Shown: positions 42,120 through 51,589, numbered from the stretch's first letter. The stretch: 57,345 bases of DNA from CANKBT01 sp038235705 (GCA_038235705.1 JBBSTR010000007.1:1-57345); one strand, 5' to 3'. Notes: generated from the sequence alone by a model not told the origin. Numbers and translations are program-made.

Positions 42120-43531
42120 GCGTGCCCGCCCACGGCCTCGAGCGCGTCGTTCCGGATCGTCGCCAGCGCGAGCAGCCCGCCCGCGAGGAGCAGGCCGGCG
42201 GCGATCCGCAGCGCCGTGCGGAACCCGCCGTCGAAGGCCGCCGGGTCGGTGTAGTCGTCGCCGGAGATGCCGGCCACCAGGGGCAGCACGGCGACGGCGA
42301 GCAGGCCAGCGGTGCGGGCGACCGCGTTGTTGACCCCGGAGGCGGCCCCGGACCGGCGTCGGGACGCAGCCGCCAGCACGGTGGCCGTGAGCGGCGCGAC
42401 GGTGAGCGCCAGCCCGAGGCCGAACACGACGGCGCCGGGAAGCACGTCGGCGACGTAGGAGGCTTGGGCGTCGATGCGACTGAGCAGCAGGACGCCCGCC
42501 GCGGCGACCACCGGGCCGAGACTCATCGGCAGCCGCGGACCGATCCGCTGCGCCAGCGCGCCGGCCCGGGCCGACAGCAGCAGCAGCGCCGCGGTGACCG
42601 GCAGCAGCGCGGTCCCGGCGAGCAGCGGCGCGAACCCGGCGACGACCTGCAGCTGCAGCACGAGCAGGAAGAACACCGACCCGAGGGCTGCGTACACGGT
42701 GAAAGTCACGAGGTTGGCTGCCGTGAACTGCCGGTTCGCGAATAGGTCCGGCGGCAGCATCGGGTGCTCGCTGCGGCGCTCGATCTGCACGAACGCGGCG
42801 AGCAGCCCGACGCCCGTCACCAGGCTGACGAGCTCGACCGGCGAGAGCCCGCCCTCTCCCGCACCGATCAGCGCGTACGTCAGTCCCGCGAGCCCCAACG
42901 CCCCGAGGGCGGCGCCGAGCAGGTCGAGCCGGGGGTCCAGGTCGTCGTCCCTCGACTCCGGGACGTGCCTGAGCGTCAGCACGACGACCAGCGCCGCGAC
43001 CGGCAGGTTGACCAGGAACACCAGCCGCCAGCTGAGCTCGACGAGCAGCCCGCCGACGAACGGTCCGATCGCGCTGGCGATGCCGCCGAGCCCGGACCAC
43101 GCGCCGACCGCCTTCGCCCGGTCGTCGCTGTCGAACGTGGCCGCGATCATGGCCAGGCTGCCGGGTGTGAGCAGCGCCCCGCCGACGCCCTGCAGGAGCC
43201 GGGACGCGACGAGCATCTCGATGTTCACCGCCAGCCCGCAGAGCGCGGAGGCCACCGCGAACCAGACCACCCCGACGAGGAAGACCTTGCGTCGCCCGAA
43301 CCGGTCGCCGAGCGAGCCGCCGAGCAGGATCAACGCGGCGAGGGTGAGCGTGTAGCCGTTGACCGTCCACTGCAGGCCGCCGAAACCGGCGCCGAGGGCG
43401 TCGCCGAGGGTCGGCAGCGCAATGTTGACCACGGTGCCGTCGAGCATCGCCATGCCGCTGCCGAGCACCGCCGCCGCGAGCACCCACCGGCCCTGCGGGC
43501 TGCCGTACGCGATCTCCTCGGGCGCCGTCAC
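42116..43531 (-). CDS. MFS transporter, DHA2 (EmrB/QacA-type) family
   Basis: A 471-residue drug:proton antiporter-like protein with about 14 helices. Motifs: LDGTVVNIALPTLGDALGAGFGGLQWTVNGYTLTLAALILLGGSLGDRFGRRK (motifs D1 and A) and RLLQGVGGALLTPGSLAMIAATF (motif B). It may export drugs or metabolites. I chose the GTG at 43531 (VTAPEEIAYG). It forms a two-gene operon with the UMF1 gene. Confidence 0.93.
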   Translation of the reverse strand: MTAPEEIAYGSPQGRWVLAAAVLGSGMAMLDGTVVNIALPTLGDALGAGFGGLQWTVNGYTLTLAALILLGGSLGDRFGRRKVFLVGVVWFAVASALCGLAVNIEMLVASRLLQGVGGALLTPGSLAMIAATFDSDDRAKAVGAWSGLGGIASAIGPFVGGLLVELSWRLVFLVNLPVAALVVVLTLRHVPESRDDDLDPRLDLLGAALGALGLAGLTYALIGAGEGGLSPVELVSLVTGVGLLAAFVQIERRSEHPMLPPDLFANRQFTAANLVTFTVYAALGSVFFLLVLQLQVVAGFAPLLAGTALLPVTAALLLLSARAGALAQRIGPRLPMSLGPVVAAAGVLLLSRIDAQASYVADVLPGAVVFGLGLALTVAPLTATVLAAASRRRSGAASGVNNAVARTAGLLAVAVLPLVAGISGDDYTDPAAFDGGFRTALRIAAGLLLAGGLLALATIRNDALEAVGGHA

Positions 43532-43629
43532 GCCGCCATCATGGCTGGCGAAGGTCTCCGGGACGGGATGGCACCGTGACCCGTGCGTGTTGGAGGGCCT
43601 GACCGCGGTCGGACGCACAGGAGGACCCC

Positions 43630-45669
43630 ATGACCCGTTCCCCCGTCGTGATCCTGGCTGCTGCGAACAGCACCCCTGGCTACCTGACCCCGGTCGCGGC
43701 CCTGCTCGTGACGGCGGCGGTGATCGGTTACGTCTGCGTACGGCTCAAGATCGTGCCGATCGTCGGGTTCCTGCTCGCCGGCGTGCTGGCCGGCCCGAAC
43801 GCCCTCGGGCTGATCCGTGAGCGGGAGGTGCTCCAGGCCGCGGCCGACGTCGGCGTGATCCTGCTGCTGTTCACGATCGGCATCGAGTTCTCGATCGACC
43901 GGCTCAACCGGATCCGACGCCTCGTGCTGCTCGGCGGCTCGGTGCAGGTGCTGTCGGCGATCGGGCTCACGACCGGGGTGCTGGCCGCGTTCGGCGTCGC
44001 CTGGCGGCCGGCGGTGTTCACCGGTTTCCTCGTCGCGCTCTCGTCCACGGCGATCGTGCTCAAGCTGCTCGGCGACCGCGGCGAGACGTCGTCCGCGACC
44101 GGTCAGGCCGGCGTAGGCCTGCTGGTGTTCCAGGACCTCGCCGTCGTGCTCATGGTCCTGCTGGTTCCGGTGCTGGGGAACTCCGACGGCGGCTCCGGCA
44201 CCGGCGCGCTGCTCGGCGCACTCGGCACGGCAGCGCTGGTCATCCTGGTGACCCTGGTGGCCGCCCGCCGGCTCGTGCCGCCAGCGCTGGAGGCGGTCGC
44301 ACGGGCCTGCTCGCCGGAGGTGTTCCTGCTGTCGGTCATCGCACTGTGCCTCGGCACGGCCTACCTCACCTCGCTCGCCGGAGTCTCGGTCTCGCTCGGC
44401 GCGTTCCTCGCCGGCCTGGTGGTCAGCGAGTCGCGGCACAGCGCGCACGCGCTCGGCGAGATCCTGCCGCTGCAGATCCTGTTCTCGGCGGTCTTCTTCG
44501 TCTCCATCGGCACCCTGCTGGACACCGGCTTCCTCGTCCGGGAGCCGCTGCTCGTCCTGGGCGCCGTCGGGCTCGTGCTCGGCGTCAAGCTGGTCACGAC
44601 GCTGCTGGCGACCCGGGTGGTCGGGCTGCCCTTGGCCACCGGGGTGACCCTGACGCTGCTGCTCGCTCAGGTCGGCGAGTTCGCTTTCGTGCTCAACGCG
44701 GCGGGGGCCGACGCGGGCCTGTCTCCGGCCGGGCTCGGCGAGAACGGCGCGCAGGCGTTCATCGCCGCCACCGTCGTGCTTCTGGTGGCAACCCCTGCGC
44801 TGGCCGCGCTGGGCCGCACGCTGGCCGCACGGGTCGACCGTCGGCGGATGACGATCGCTGCCCGCAGGCCGCAGCCGTCCCCGCCGGCCGACGGGCACGT
44901 GCTCATCAGTGGCTGGGGAAGCACGGCCCGCCACCTCGCGGGCGAGCTGCAGGCGGCCCACGTGCCGCTGGTCGTCGTGACGCTCAACCCGGACGGGGCA
45001 CAGCAGGCCGAGGCGGCCGGGCACACCGTGGTCCGCGGTGACTCACGACGGCGGCACGTGCTGTCCGAGGCAGGGCTCGACACCGCCCGCATGGTCGTCA
45101 TCGGAGACGACGACACCGAGCAGACCGTCCAGATCGCCGGCGTCGTCTCTACCGCCGCCCCAGGGGTGCCGATCGTTGCCCACGCGACCGACTCCGGGGA
45201 CATCGCGGCGCTCTCGGCCGCGGGGGTGACACGCGTCGTGCTCGCCGACCGGGCGACGAACCGCTCGGTCGCCCAGGCCGTGCGGGCCGCACTGGGCAAG
45301 CCCCCGATGACCTTGCCAAATGTCGGCGAGGCGACCCGGGCCGACATCACCGCCGTCGTCCACTGGCGGGCGGACCCTGACGGAGCCTGTGCCCACGCCG
45401 CCGAGGCCGTACCGGTGGTGCCCCGCGCGATGGGCTGCGAGACGTGCCTCAAGACGGGTGCCACCTGGGTGCACCTGCGGCTGTGCGTGGTCTGCGGTCA
45501 CGTCGGGTGCTGCGAGTCCTCCCCCGGCAAGCACGCGCAGGCGCACGCGCGGAGTCACGACGGGCACGACGTCATCACCTCGCTCGAACCTGGCGAGGAC
45601 TGGGGCTGGTGCTACCTCGACAGCCGCCAGATGCGTCGCGCCGACACGCCTGCACCCGCCCCTACCTGA
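43630..45669 (+). CDS. CPA2 cation:proton antiporter fused to RCK-N and UBP zinc-finger domains
   Basis: A 679-residue protein. Residues ~15-400 form a KefB-type antiporter (VPIVGFLLAGVLAGPNALGLI; VGVILLLFTIGIEFSIDRL; LVFQDLAVVLMVLL). Residues ~417-555 are a nucleotide-binding RCK/TrkA-N domain (HVLISGWGSTARHLAGELQ). Residues ~575-665 are a UBP-type zinc finger (CETCLKTGATWVHLRLCVVCGHVGCCESS, then HAQAHARSHDGHDVI, WCYLD). In eukaryotes UBP fingers bind the C-terminus of ubiquitin; here the ligand is unknown. K+ or Na+ export is the likely role. SD AGGAGG before the ATG. Confidence 0.92.
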   Translation: MTRSPVVILAAANSTPGYLTPVAALLVTAAVIGYVCVRLKIVPIVGFLLAGVLAGPNALGLIREREVLQAAADVGVILLLFTIGIEFSIDRLNRIRRLVLLGGSVQVLSAIGLTTGVLAAFGVAWRPAVFTGFLVALSSTAIVLKLLGDRGETSSATGQAGVGLLVFQDLAVVLMVLLVPVLGNSDGGSGTGALLGALGTAALVILVTLVAARRLVPPALEAVARACSPEVFLLSVIALCLGTAYLTSLAGVSVSLGAFLAGLVVSESRHSAHALGEILPLQILFSAVFFVSIGTLLDTGFLVREPLLVLGAVGLVLGVKLVTTLLATRVVGLPLATGVTLTLLLAQVGEFAFVLNAAGADAGLSPAGLGENGAQAFIAATVVLLVATPALAALGRTLAARVDRRRMTIAARRPQPSPPADGHVLISGWGSTARHLAGELQAAHVPLVVVTLNPDGAQQAEAAGHTVVRGDSRRRHVLSEAGLDTARMVVIGDDDTEQTVQIAGVVSTAAPGVPIVAHATDSGDIAALSAAGVTRVVLADRATNRSVAQAVRAALGKPPMTLPNVGEATRADITAVVHWRADPDGACAHAAEAVPVVPRAMGCETCLKTGATWVHLRLCVVCGHVGCCESSPGKHAQAHARSHDGHDVITSLEPGEDWGWCYLDSRQMRRADTPAPAPT

Positions 45670-45682
45670 CCGGCGGGTCAGG
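45665..45682. terminator. Palindrome spanning two convergent stop codons
   Basis: CCTGACC and GGTCAGG with loop GGCG. The TGA of the antiporter gene (45667-45669) and the TGA of the Nudix gene (minus strand, 45678-45680) lie in opposite arms. It is probably a bidirectional terminator. Confidence 0.5.
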
Positions 45683-46130
45683 CGGTCAGGGCGGCCAGGT
45701 GGGTCGGCCACGTCCGAGCGAAGCCGGGGTGCAGCTCGCGGTCGTCCACCTCCGCGAGCGGCACCCACTCGAGCGCGATGGACTCCCCGTCCAGCGGCTG
45801 CACGGCCAGCAGGCCCGGTGCACGACCGACCACTGTCGTGTAGGACCAACCGCCGTGGTCGTCGACCGCCTCGCGACGCACCTTGACCAGCGACGGGTCC
45901 AGGCCGGTCTCCTCCTGGGCCTCACGAAGGGCCGCCTGCACCGCGGTCTCTCCCGAGTCCCGCGCTCCCCCCGGGATCCCCCAGGTGTCGCCGTGGTGGC
46001 TCCACGCGGCGCGGTGCTGCAGCAGCACACGGCCCTTCGAGACGAGCAGGAGCCCGGACGCGCCGAACCGGCCCCAGTGCCGGTGACCGTGCTCGCAGCG
46101 CACCCAGCCGTTGCCGTCCCCTGAGCTCAC
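45678..46130 (-). CDS. Nudix hydrolase
   Basis: A 150-residue Nudix-fold pyrophosphohydrolase. The Nudix box starts at GGARDSGET and ends REAQEETGL, with all catalytic Glu residues in place. WSHHGDTWGIPGG precedes it. The N-terminus has a Cys/His-containing stretch (VRCEHGHRHWGRFGASGLLLV). The substrate (nucleotide sugar, oxidised nucleotide or other) cannot be inferred. GTG start. Confidence 0.93.
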   Translation of the reverse strand: MSSGDGNGWVRCEHGHRHWGRFGASGLLLVSKGRVLLQHRAAWSHHGDTWGIPGGARDSGETAVQAALREAQEETGLDPSLVKVRREAVDDHGGWSYTTVVGRAPGLLAVQPLDGESIALEWVPLAEVDDRELHPGFARTWPTHLAALTA

Positions 46131-46201
46131 TCGCGCCGTCCCACGGGTTCACTCTCGCGCACGCCGCCACCCCCGTCGCGGTGAGAGGAGGGGCGGCGGG
46201 T

Positions 46202-47095
46202 TCAGCCGGGCACCCGGTCTCGCGGCTCGGTCGCGCCGGGCAACCGCGACCCGGTCGGGCCGAGCTGCTCCGCCGGTGTCGCCGGATCGGTTCTCAGGAA
46301 CGGGTTCTTGACCGCCGACAGGGCCCGACGACGGTCGGGCAGCACCCGGACGAACCGGGACCGGGCCCGCACGGACGCCTCGGCCGCCCGCACCACGGCT
46401 GTCGGAGCGGGCTCCCATCCGAAGGCGGCGAGCAGCGGAGGGTCGCACAGCGCATGCACCGCCAGGCGGGTGATCCGTGCCGGCACCGGGGAGAACCAGC
46501 CGACGAACAGCTCACGGGTCGCGGTGCCGACGGCCTCGGTGCCCCGTGTACGCCCGAAGTGCTCGGCCTCGTAGGCCGCAGAGAACGCGAGCATCTGCGC
46601 AAAGTCGTCCGGGATGGCCTTGACCCCCATCCGGCGGCCCAGCTCGGCGTAGTAGTGGTAGCTGATCGCCTGCTCGTTCGCGCTCATCGGCCGCCAGCCG
46701 AAACGCGCGATCCAACGTGCGGGGACGGCGACGAACGTCGACAGCACGTACGACATGTCCAGGTCGTCGATGTCGAACATCGCGTGGATCCGGTTGATCC
46801 GCGAGATCGCTGCGCGCCCCGCTCGGCTGTCGAAGCCGTGGTCCGCCGGTGCGGCCAGCAGGAGCACCGTGTCGTCGTAGCGCTTCTGGGTGTGCTGCTC
46901 GAACTGTTGCGTGGCGTGCAGCAGGTCGCCGATACTGGGCACCGCGTAGGTGCGCAGCAGCGCGAGCTCCAGCGCCCGCACGACGTCGAACGGGAACGCC
47001 CACTGCGCGTGCAGCCGGTAGCCCTCGGCGTAGTCGGTGGCCGGGTCCAGCGCGTCGATCCGTTCCAGCACGCTCATGTCACGACTGTCTCTCAT
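46202..47095 (-). CDS. MpaB/latex-clearing-type oxygenase family protein (DUF2236)
   Basis: A 297-residue protein with the pattern of DUF2236/MpaB oxygenases, some of which bind heme b (for example rubber oxygenase Lcp). Conserved-looking parts: RINRIHAMFDIDDLDMSYVLSTFVAVPARWIARFGWRPMSANEQAISYHYYAELGRRMGV and FAQMLAFSAAYEAEHFGRTRGTEAVGTATRELFVGWFSP. The reaction is unknown. Its ATG overlaps the amidohydrolase stop by 4 nt, so the two are co-translated. Confidence 0.82.
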   Translation of the reverse strand: MRDSRDMSVLERIDALDPATDYAEGYRLHAQWAFPFDVVRALELALLRTYAVPSIGDLLHATQQFEQHTQKRYDDTVLLLAAPADHGFDSRAGRAAISRINRIHAMFDIDDLDMSYVLSTFVAVPARWIARFGWRPMSANEQAISYHYYAELGRRMGVKAIPDDFAQMLAFSAAYEAEHFGRTRGTEAVGTATRELFVGWFSPVPARITRLAVHALCDPPLLAAFGWEPAPTAVVRAAEASVRARSRFVRVLPDRRRALSAVKNPFLRTDPATPAEQLGPTGSRLPGATEPRDRVPG

Positions 47096-48474
47096 CCTCG
47101 GACGTACGTCGAACGGCCCCCAGTGACCGTCGCGAGAACCGGGAGGTGCCGCACGTCGGCGCTGTCCATCGGGTGCTCGGCGAGCAGCACCAGGTCGGCG
47201 ATGTCGCCCACCTGCAACGGCCCCCGACCGCCGCAGGCAGCCTGGAGCGCGACGTCCAGCGGCAGGGCCTGCTCGGGGTGCCAGGGGGCGCGTTCGTCGT
47301 CGGTCCGGAGCACCGCGGCGGCCACCGCGCCGAGCGGCTCAGGCTCGCTCACCGGCGCGTCGGACCCGAGCCGGAGCGAGGCGCCGGCCCTGTGCAGGGA
47401 GCCGTACGGGAAGGCCAACGCCTGGTGCCCGGTCCAGTGCACGTCGGCGACGTCCCGGTCGTCGAGGGCGTGCTGCGGCTGCACCGACGCCACTACGCCG
47501 AGGGCCGGGAACCGGGCGAGGTCCACGGGCCGCACCTGCTGCGCGTGCTCGACCCGGCCGCTCGCGCCGGTTGCGGTGAACGCGTCCAGCACGACCTGCA
47601 CGGCGCGGTCGCCGATCGCGTGCGCGGCAGTGGTGAGGCCCCGACGCTGGGCCCGCCGCATCGCCGCCTCGACGTCGCCGGGCTCGATGAGGAGCAGCCC
47701 GTGCGAGCCGTCGGGGTAGGGGTCGTGGCAGGACGCCGTACGCGTGTTGAGCGACCCGTCGACCATGAGCTTCAGCGGACCCGCGTGCACCAGCTCTGCA
47801 AGCTGCTCGCCCGTCGCCTCCCGGGTCTGCTCCAGCCACGGCAGCCAGGTCCCGACCGCCACCCGGACGTCCGGCCGCCCGCGACGAAGCCAGGCGGTGC
47901 GGCCGTCGCCGTACTCGAGGTCGACGACCCCGGTCACACCCCGCGACGCGAGCAGCACGGTGGCCGCGAGGACCGCGGCGTCGTCCCGCTCCACCGCCGT
48001 CTCGGCGTCGAGCCCGGCCAGGACCGCGATGCCCTCCTGATCGCGCAGCACGCCGGTCGGGTGGTCGAGGCCGAGCCGGTCCAGCAGCGCCGGGCTGAGC
48101 CAGAGCGTGTGCACGTCGCCACTGACCAGGGCCAGCTCCACGCCAGGGTGCACGGCCTCCAGCAGCCGCTTGTGCGGCACGTCCGGCCACAGCGCGTCGC
48201 GGAAGCCGTACGCCCGGTCCACGCCCCTCGGCACCAGCGCTGCGGCCTCGACCGCCGACCGCGCGCCGGACAGGTCGACCCGTCCGAGCGTCCGGGACCA
48301 CAGCCCGAGGTGCACGTGCGCGTCGACGAACCCCGGCAGCAGGGATCCCGGCGCGTCGAGCACCTCTTCACCTGGCGCCGGCCTCAGCTCACCGATCTCG
48401 GTGACCCGGTCGCCGACGACACGTACACCCACCAGAGGTGCACCGGGCCGCAGCGTGACGCGAGGGAAGAGCAC
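47092..48474 (-). CDS. Amidohydrolase family protein (YtcJ/NfdA-type)
   Basis: A 460-residue metal-dependent hydrolase with a TIM-barrel. Metal-site motifs: LLPGFVDAHVHLGLW, LKLMVDGSLNTRTA (carboxylated-Lys-type region), AHAIGDRAVQVVLDAF, RVEHAQQV and RLGSDAPVSEPEPL. Relatives hydrolyse exocyclic amides such as formamides. The GTG start has GAGGAGG 4 nt upstream. First gene of an operon with the MpaB-type gene. Confidence 0.88.
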   Translation of the reverse strand: MLFPRVTLRPGAPLVGVRVVGDRVTEIGELRPAPGEEVLDAPGSLLPGFVDAHVHLGLWSRTLGRVDLSGARSAVEAAALVPRGVDRAYGFRDALWPDVPHKRLLEAVHPGVELALVSGDVHTLWLSPALLDRLGLDHPTGVLRDQEGIAVLAGLDAETAVERDDAAVLAATVLLASRGVTGVVDLEYGDGRTAWLRRGRPDVRVAVGTWLPWLEQTREATGEQLAELVHAGPLKLMVDGSLNTRTASCHDPYPDGSHGLLLIEPGDVEAAMRRAQRRGLTTAAHAIGDRAVQVVLDAFTATGASGRVEHAQQVRPVDLARFPALGVVASVQPQHALDDRDVADVHWTGHQALAFPYGSLHRAGASLRLGSDAPVSEPEPLGAVAAAVLRTDDERAPWHPEQALPLDVALQAACGGRGPLQVGDIADLVLLAEHPMDSADVRHLPVLATVTGGRSTYVRG

Positions 48475-48639
48475 GCGACCTCCTCAGTTTGATCGTTGCA
48501 CCGACAAGACAACGCCCAGCGACTGACCGCGGCGCAAGCTCTGGTCGGCGCGTCGTCGCGTGCACCCGACGCGGGCTCGGGGTGAGCGTCCCGCTCGGGG
48601 TCACCGTCTGAGACCCGCCTTGACATCCTGGCCTACGCC

Positions 48640-49224
48640 TCAGGAAGCGCCGACCCGGCGTTCCTGCTGACGGGCGACCCGCTGGCGGGCCGCCTCCTGC
48701 TTGCGCTGCTGCGTGCTAACCGTCTTCTGCCGTGGGATCTTCGTCGGCCCGGGGCCGGGAGGGCGCCGGGTGTGCTCCTGCGAGACAGCGGCGGCGGCCT
48801 CGACGGGTGCGGGCTCGAGCAGCGCGGGCTCGAAGGGCGACGCGACGGGGACCTCGACCGCCAGCTCGGGGGGCAGCGCCAGCGGGACGGGGCCGAGAGG
48901 CTCGGAGCCCACCCGGACGGGGTGCGACGCCACGGTCCCGGCGAGCGGGTCGCCGGCACCGCCCGGCAGCTCGTCGTACGCCGCCTGCTCCTCGACCGTC
49001 TCGATCAGCAGCAGGTCGGCCTCCGGGTCGTCGGCCTGGTCCCAGGTAACAGGCTCGACACGGCCGCAGAGCCCACAGGTCAGGTGCAGGTCACGGTCGT
49101 ACCAGCCGACCCCGTTCCACCACGACTTCACGCCGCCGGGACCGGTCATCGTCAGGACCAGGGGACGGTCCACGCGGCAGGCCAGGCAGAACCCGTCCCA
49201 TCGGGACAGCACACGCACCGACAC
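48640..49224 (-). CDS. Zinc-ribbon protein with basic C-terminal helix, unknown
   Basis: A 194-residue protein. Two CxxC motifs (FCLACRVDRP and LTCGLCGRVEP) bracket GVKSWWNGVGWYDRDL, a treble-clef/zinc-ribbon pattern. An acidic and Pro-rich middle is followed by a basic C-terminal helix (RQKTVSTQQRKQEAARQRVARQQERRVGAS). It could bind nucleic acid or ribosomes, but I do not recognise the family. GTG at 49224 with GAGGAGG 4 nt upstream. The 165-base gap towards the amidohydrolase holds a short direct repeat GCTCGGGGT only. Confidence 0.65.
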   Translation of the reverse strand: MSVRVLSRWDGFCLACRVDRPLVLTMTGPGGVKSWWNGVGWYDRDLHLTCGLCGRVEPVTWDQADDPEADLLLIETVEEQAAYDELPGGAGDPLAGTVASHPVRVGSEPLGPVPLALPPELAVEVPVASPFEPALLEPAPVEAAAAVSQEHTRRPPGPGPTKIPRQKTVSTQQRKQEAARQRVARQQERRVGAS

Positions 49225-49386
49225 CGTTCCTCCTCGACGAGGTGAGGCCAGGGTTGTCGCCAGCCGTGCCCGGGGCCTCGGCAGAGGGCACCCGCGCGCT
49301 TGAGGGCGTTCACCCGATCGGGGGTCCGCGCTCGTCCGTACCGTCAACCGGGTAGGCAGGACGTCACCGACCCACCGAGGAGAGCC

Positions 49387-50526
49387 ATGACCCAGGACGC
49401 CGTCATCGTCGAAGCAGTACGCACCCCGACCGGCAAGCGCAACGGAGGGCTCGCCGGGGTTCATCCGGCCGATCTTTCCGCACACGTGCTGAAAGCCCTC
49501 GTCGAGCGGACCGGGCTCGACCCGTCGCTGATCGACGACGTCGTCTGGGGCTGCGTCAGCCAGGTCGGCGAGCAGGCGGCCGACGTGGCGCGCACGGCTG
49601 TGCTGTCAGCCGGCTGGCCGTTGTCGGTCGCCGGCGTGACCGTCGACCGGCAGTGCGGGAGCAGCCAGCAGGCCCTGTCCTTCGCGGTCGCCAGCGTCGT
49701 GGCCGGGCACGCGGACGCGGTCGTCGCCGGTGGCGTCGAGGCGATGAGCCGGGTCCCGATGGGCAGCAACGTCGCGGTCGGCGGCAACCCGTTCAACGGC
49801 GAGGGCTGGGTCGAGCGGTTCGGCGCGGTGATGCCCAACCAGGGGATCGGCGCGGAGATGATCGCCGCGCAGTGGGGCTTCTCGCGCACACAGCTCGACG
49901 AGTTCTCCCTCGCCAGCCACGAGAAGGCTGCGGCGGCGCAGTCGGCCGGGGCGTTCGACGCCCAGATCACGACGGTTGCCGGGATCAGCAAGGACGAGGG
50001 CATCCGGACGGGCGGCACCGTCGAGGGTCTCGCCAAGCTGAAGACCGTCTTCAAAGAGGACGGCGTCATCCACGCGGGCAACGCGAGCCAGATCAGCGAC
50101 GGCTCGGCCGCGCTGCTCGTGATGACCGCCGACATGGCCCGCGAGCAGGGGCTCACCCCGATCGCGCGGGTGCACACCTCCGTCGTCGTCGGCTCCGACC
50201 CGATCATGATGCTCTCCGGCCCGATCCCGGCGACCCAGAAGGCGCTGAAGCGCTCGGGCCTGTCGGTGAACGACATCGGGGCCTTCGAGGTCAACGAGGC
50301 GTTCGCGCCGGTGCCGCTCGCGTGGCTCGCCGAGATCGGCGCGGACGAGAAGGCCCTGAACCCGCTCGGCGGCGCCATCGCGCTCGGTCACCCGCTCGGC
50401 GCGTCCGGCGCCCGGCTGGCCACGACGCTGCTCCACCACATGCGGGACAACAGCATCCGCTACGGGCTGCAGACCATGTGCGAGGGCGGCGGTCAGGCGA
50501 ACGCCACCATCTTCGAGCTGCTCTAG
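49387..50526 (+). CDS. Acetyl-CoA C-acyltransferase (thiolase)
   Basis: A 379-residue thiolase that condenses or cleaves acyl-CoA. The nucleophile is Cys90 in DRQCGSSQQ; the other motifs are NEAFAPVPLAWL, GGAIALGHPLGASGARL (His) and MCEGGGQANATIFELL (second Cys). It could serve beta-oxidation or acetoacetyl-CoA formation; FadA-type is likely from overall sequence. The ATG at 49387 has GAGGAG upstream. The 162-base gap before it shows no certain promoter. Confidence 0.94.
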   Translation: MTQDAVIVEAVRTPTGKRNGGLAGVHPADLSAHVLKALVERTGLDPSLIDDVVWGCVSQVGEQAADVARTAVLSAGWPLSVAGVTVDRQCGSSQQALSFAVASVVAGHADAVVAGGVEAMSRVPMGSNVAVGGNPFNGEGWVERFGAVMPNQGIGAEMIAAQWGFSRTQLDEFSLASHEKAAAAQSAGAFDAQITTVAGISKDEGIRTGGTVEGLAKLKTVFKEDGVIHAGNASQISDGSAALLVMTADMAREQGLTPIARVHTSVVVGSDPIMMLSGPIPATQKALKRSGLSVNDIGAFEVNEAFAPVPLAWLAEIGADEKALNPLGGAIALGHPLGASGARLATTLLHHMRDNSIRYGLQTMCEGGGQANATIFELL

Positions 50527-50545
50527 CCTCTGCGCACACTGGTGT

Positions 50546-51589
50546 GTGACCCGTAGGAGCGTTCGCGACGCCCTGACGCTCGGCGCCGGCACCCTGCTGC
50601 TGACCTACCTGCTGCAGCGGCTCTCGGCCCCCAGCCCGGCCCTGTTCGCCGGCGTGGCCGTCGGACTCACCCTCGCCCTGACCGGCCGGGGACCCGTCGT
50701 CCTTCCCCGCGGCAGCGCCCGCGGGGGCCAGGCGGTGCTGGGCGTCAGCATCGGGGCGTTGGTGACCACCGCAACCCTTCGCGAGCTGGGCCGGGATCTT
50801 CTGCCCGTCCTCGTCGTCTCGCTCGTGACCCTCGCGCTGTCGGTCGCCGCCGGCTCCGTCCTGACCCGACGGACCGGTGTCGACCGGGCCACCGGAGCGT
50901 TCGGGATGATCGCCGGTGGTGCGTCCGGGGTGGTGGCGATCGCCCGCGAGCTGGGAGCCGACGAGCGGCTCGTCGCCGTCATGCAATACCTGCGGGTGCT
51001 CCTCGTGGTCCTCACCGCACCGGTCGTCGCGGCCGCTCTGCCCGCACCGGCCGGGACCCAGGCCCCGGGCACCACCGCGGAGCCCGGGCTGCTCGCCGTC
51101 CTGCTCTTCGTGCTCGCCACCGCCCTGCTGGGGCTGGCTCTGGCCCGGGCGACCCGCCTGCCCGCCGGCGGCCTGCTCGGCCCCCTCGTCGTCTCCGGGG
51201 TCGTCGCGGCGGTCGGTCTCGACGCGGCGGCGCGGGGCGTCCCGTCCTGGCTGCAGTCGGTCGCGGTCGGCGTGATCGGCCTCCAGGTCGGGCTCAGCTT
51301 CACCCGCGGGGCCCTGAGCCAGGCCCGCCGCCTCGTGCTTCCGTCGCTCGGTGCGATCGCCGCGCTGATCCTGGCCTGCGCCGGGCTCGGAGCGCTGCTC
51401 TCGCTGGCTACCGGAGCGTCTGCGGTCGACGGTTACCTGGCCACGACGCCGGGCGGGCTCTACGCGGTGCTCGCCGCCTCGGTCGACACCGGCGGGGACG
51501 TGACGTTCGTGCTCGCCGTACAGGTCGTCCGGGTCCTGCTCATGCTCGGCGCGGCGCCCCTGCTCGCCCGCCGCCTCCGCTCCCGATGA
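50546..51589 (+). CDS. AbrB-family (ammonia monooxygenase-like) membrane transporter
   Basis: A 347-residue membrane protein with about ten helices and an internal duplication: GQAVLGVSIGALVTTATLRELGRDLLPVL...TGAFGMIAGGASGVVAIARELGADERLVAVMQYLRVLLV is echoed by AVGVIGLQVGLSFTRGALSQARRLVLPSL...YLATTPGGLYAVLAASVDTGGDVTFVLAVQVVRVLLML. This is the AbrB/DUF3578-like transporter pattern; some annotated members are called ammonia monooxygenase by error. Substrate unknown. GTG start; stop overlaps the next gene. Confidence 0.88.
   Translation: MTRRSVRDALTLGAGTLLLTYLLQRLSAPSPALFAGVAVGLTLALTGRGPVVLPRGSARGGQAVLGVSIGALVTTATLRELGRDLLPVLVVSLVTLALSVAAGSVLTRRTGVDRATGAFGMIAGGASGVVAIARELGADERLVAVMQYLRVLLVVLTAPVVAAALPAPAGTQAPGTTAEPGLLAVLLFVLATALLGLALARATRLPAGGLLGPLVVSGVVAAVGLDAAARGVPSWLQSVAVGVIGLQVGLSFTRGALSQARRLVLPSLGAIAALILACAGLGALLSLATGASAVDGYLATTPGGLYAVLAASVDTGGDVTFVLAVQVVRVLLMLGAAPLLARRLRSR

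Noticed and set aside
40788..43487. A single 899-residue frame covering two MFS genes
   Set aside because: Only the last 443 residues have transporter sequence; the first part is the DHA2 gene read out of frame. Two overlapping genes explain it.
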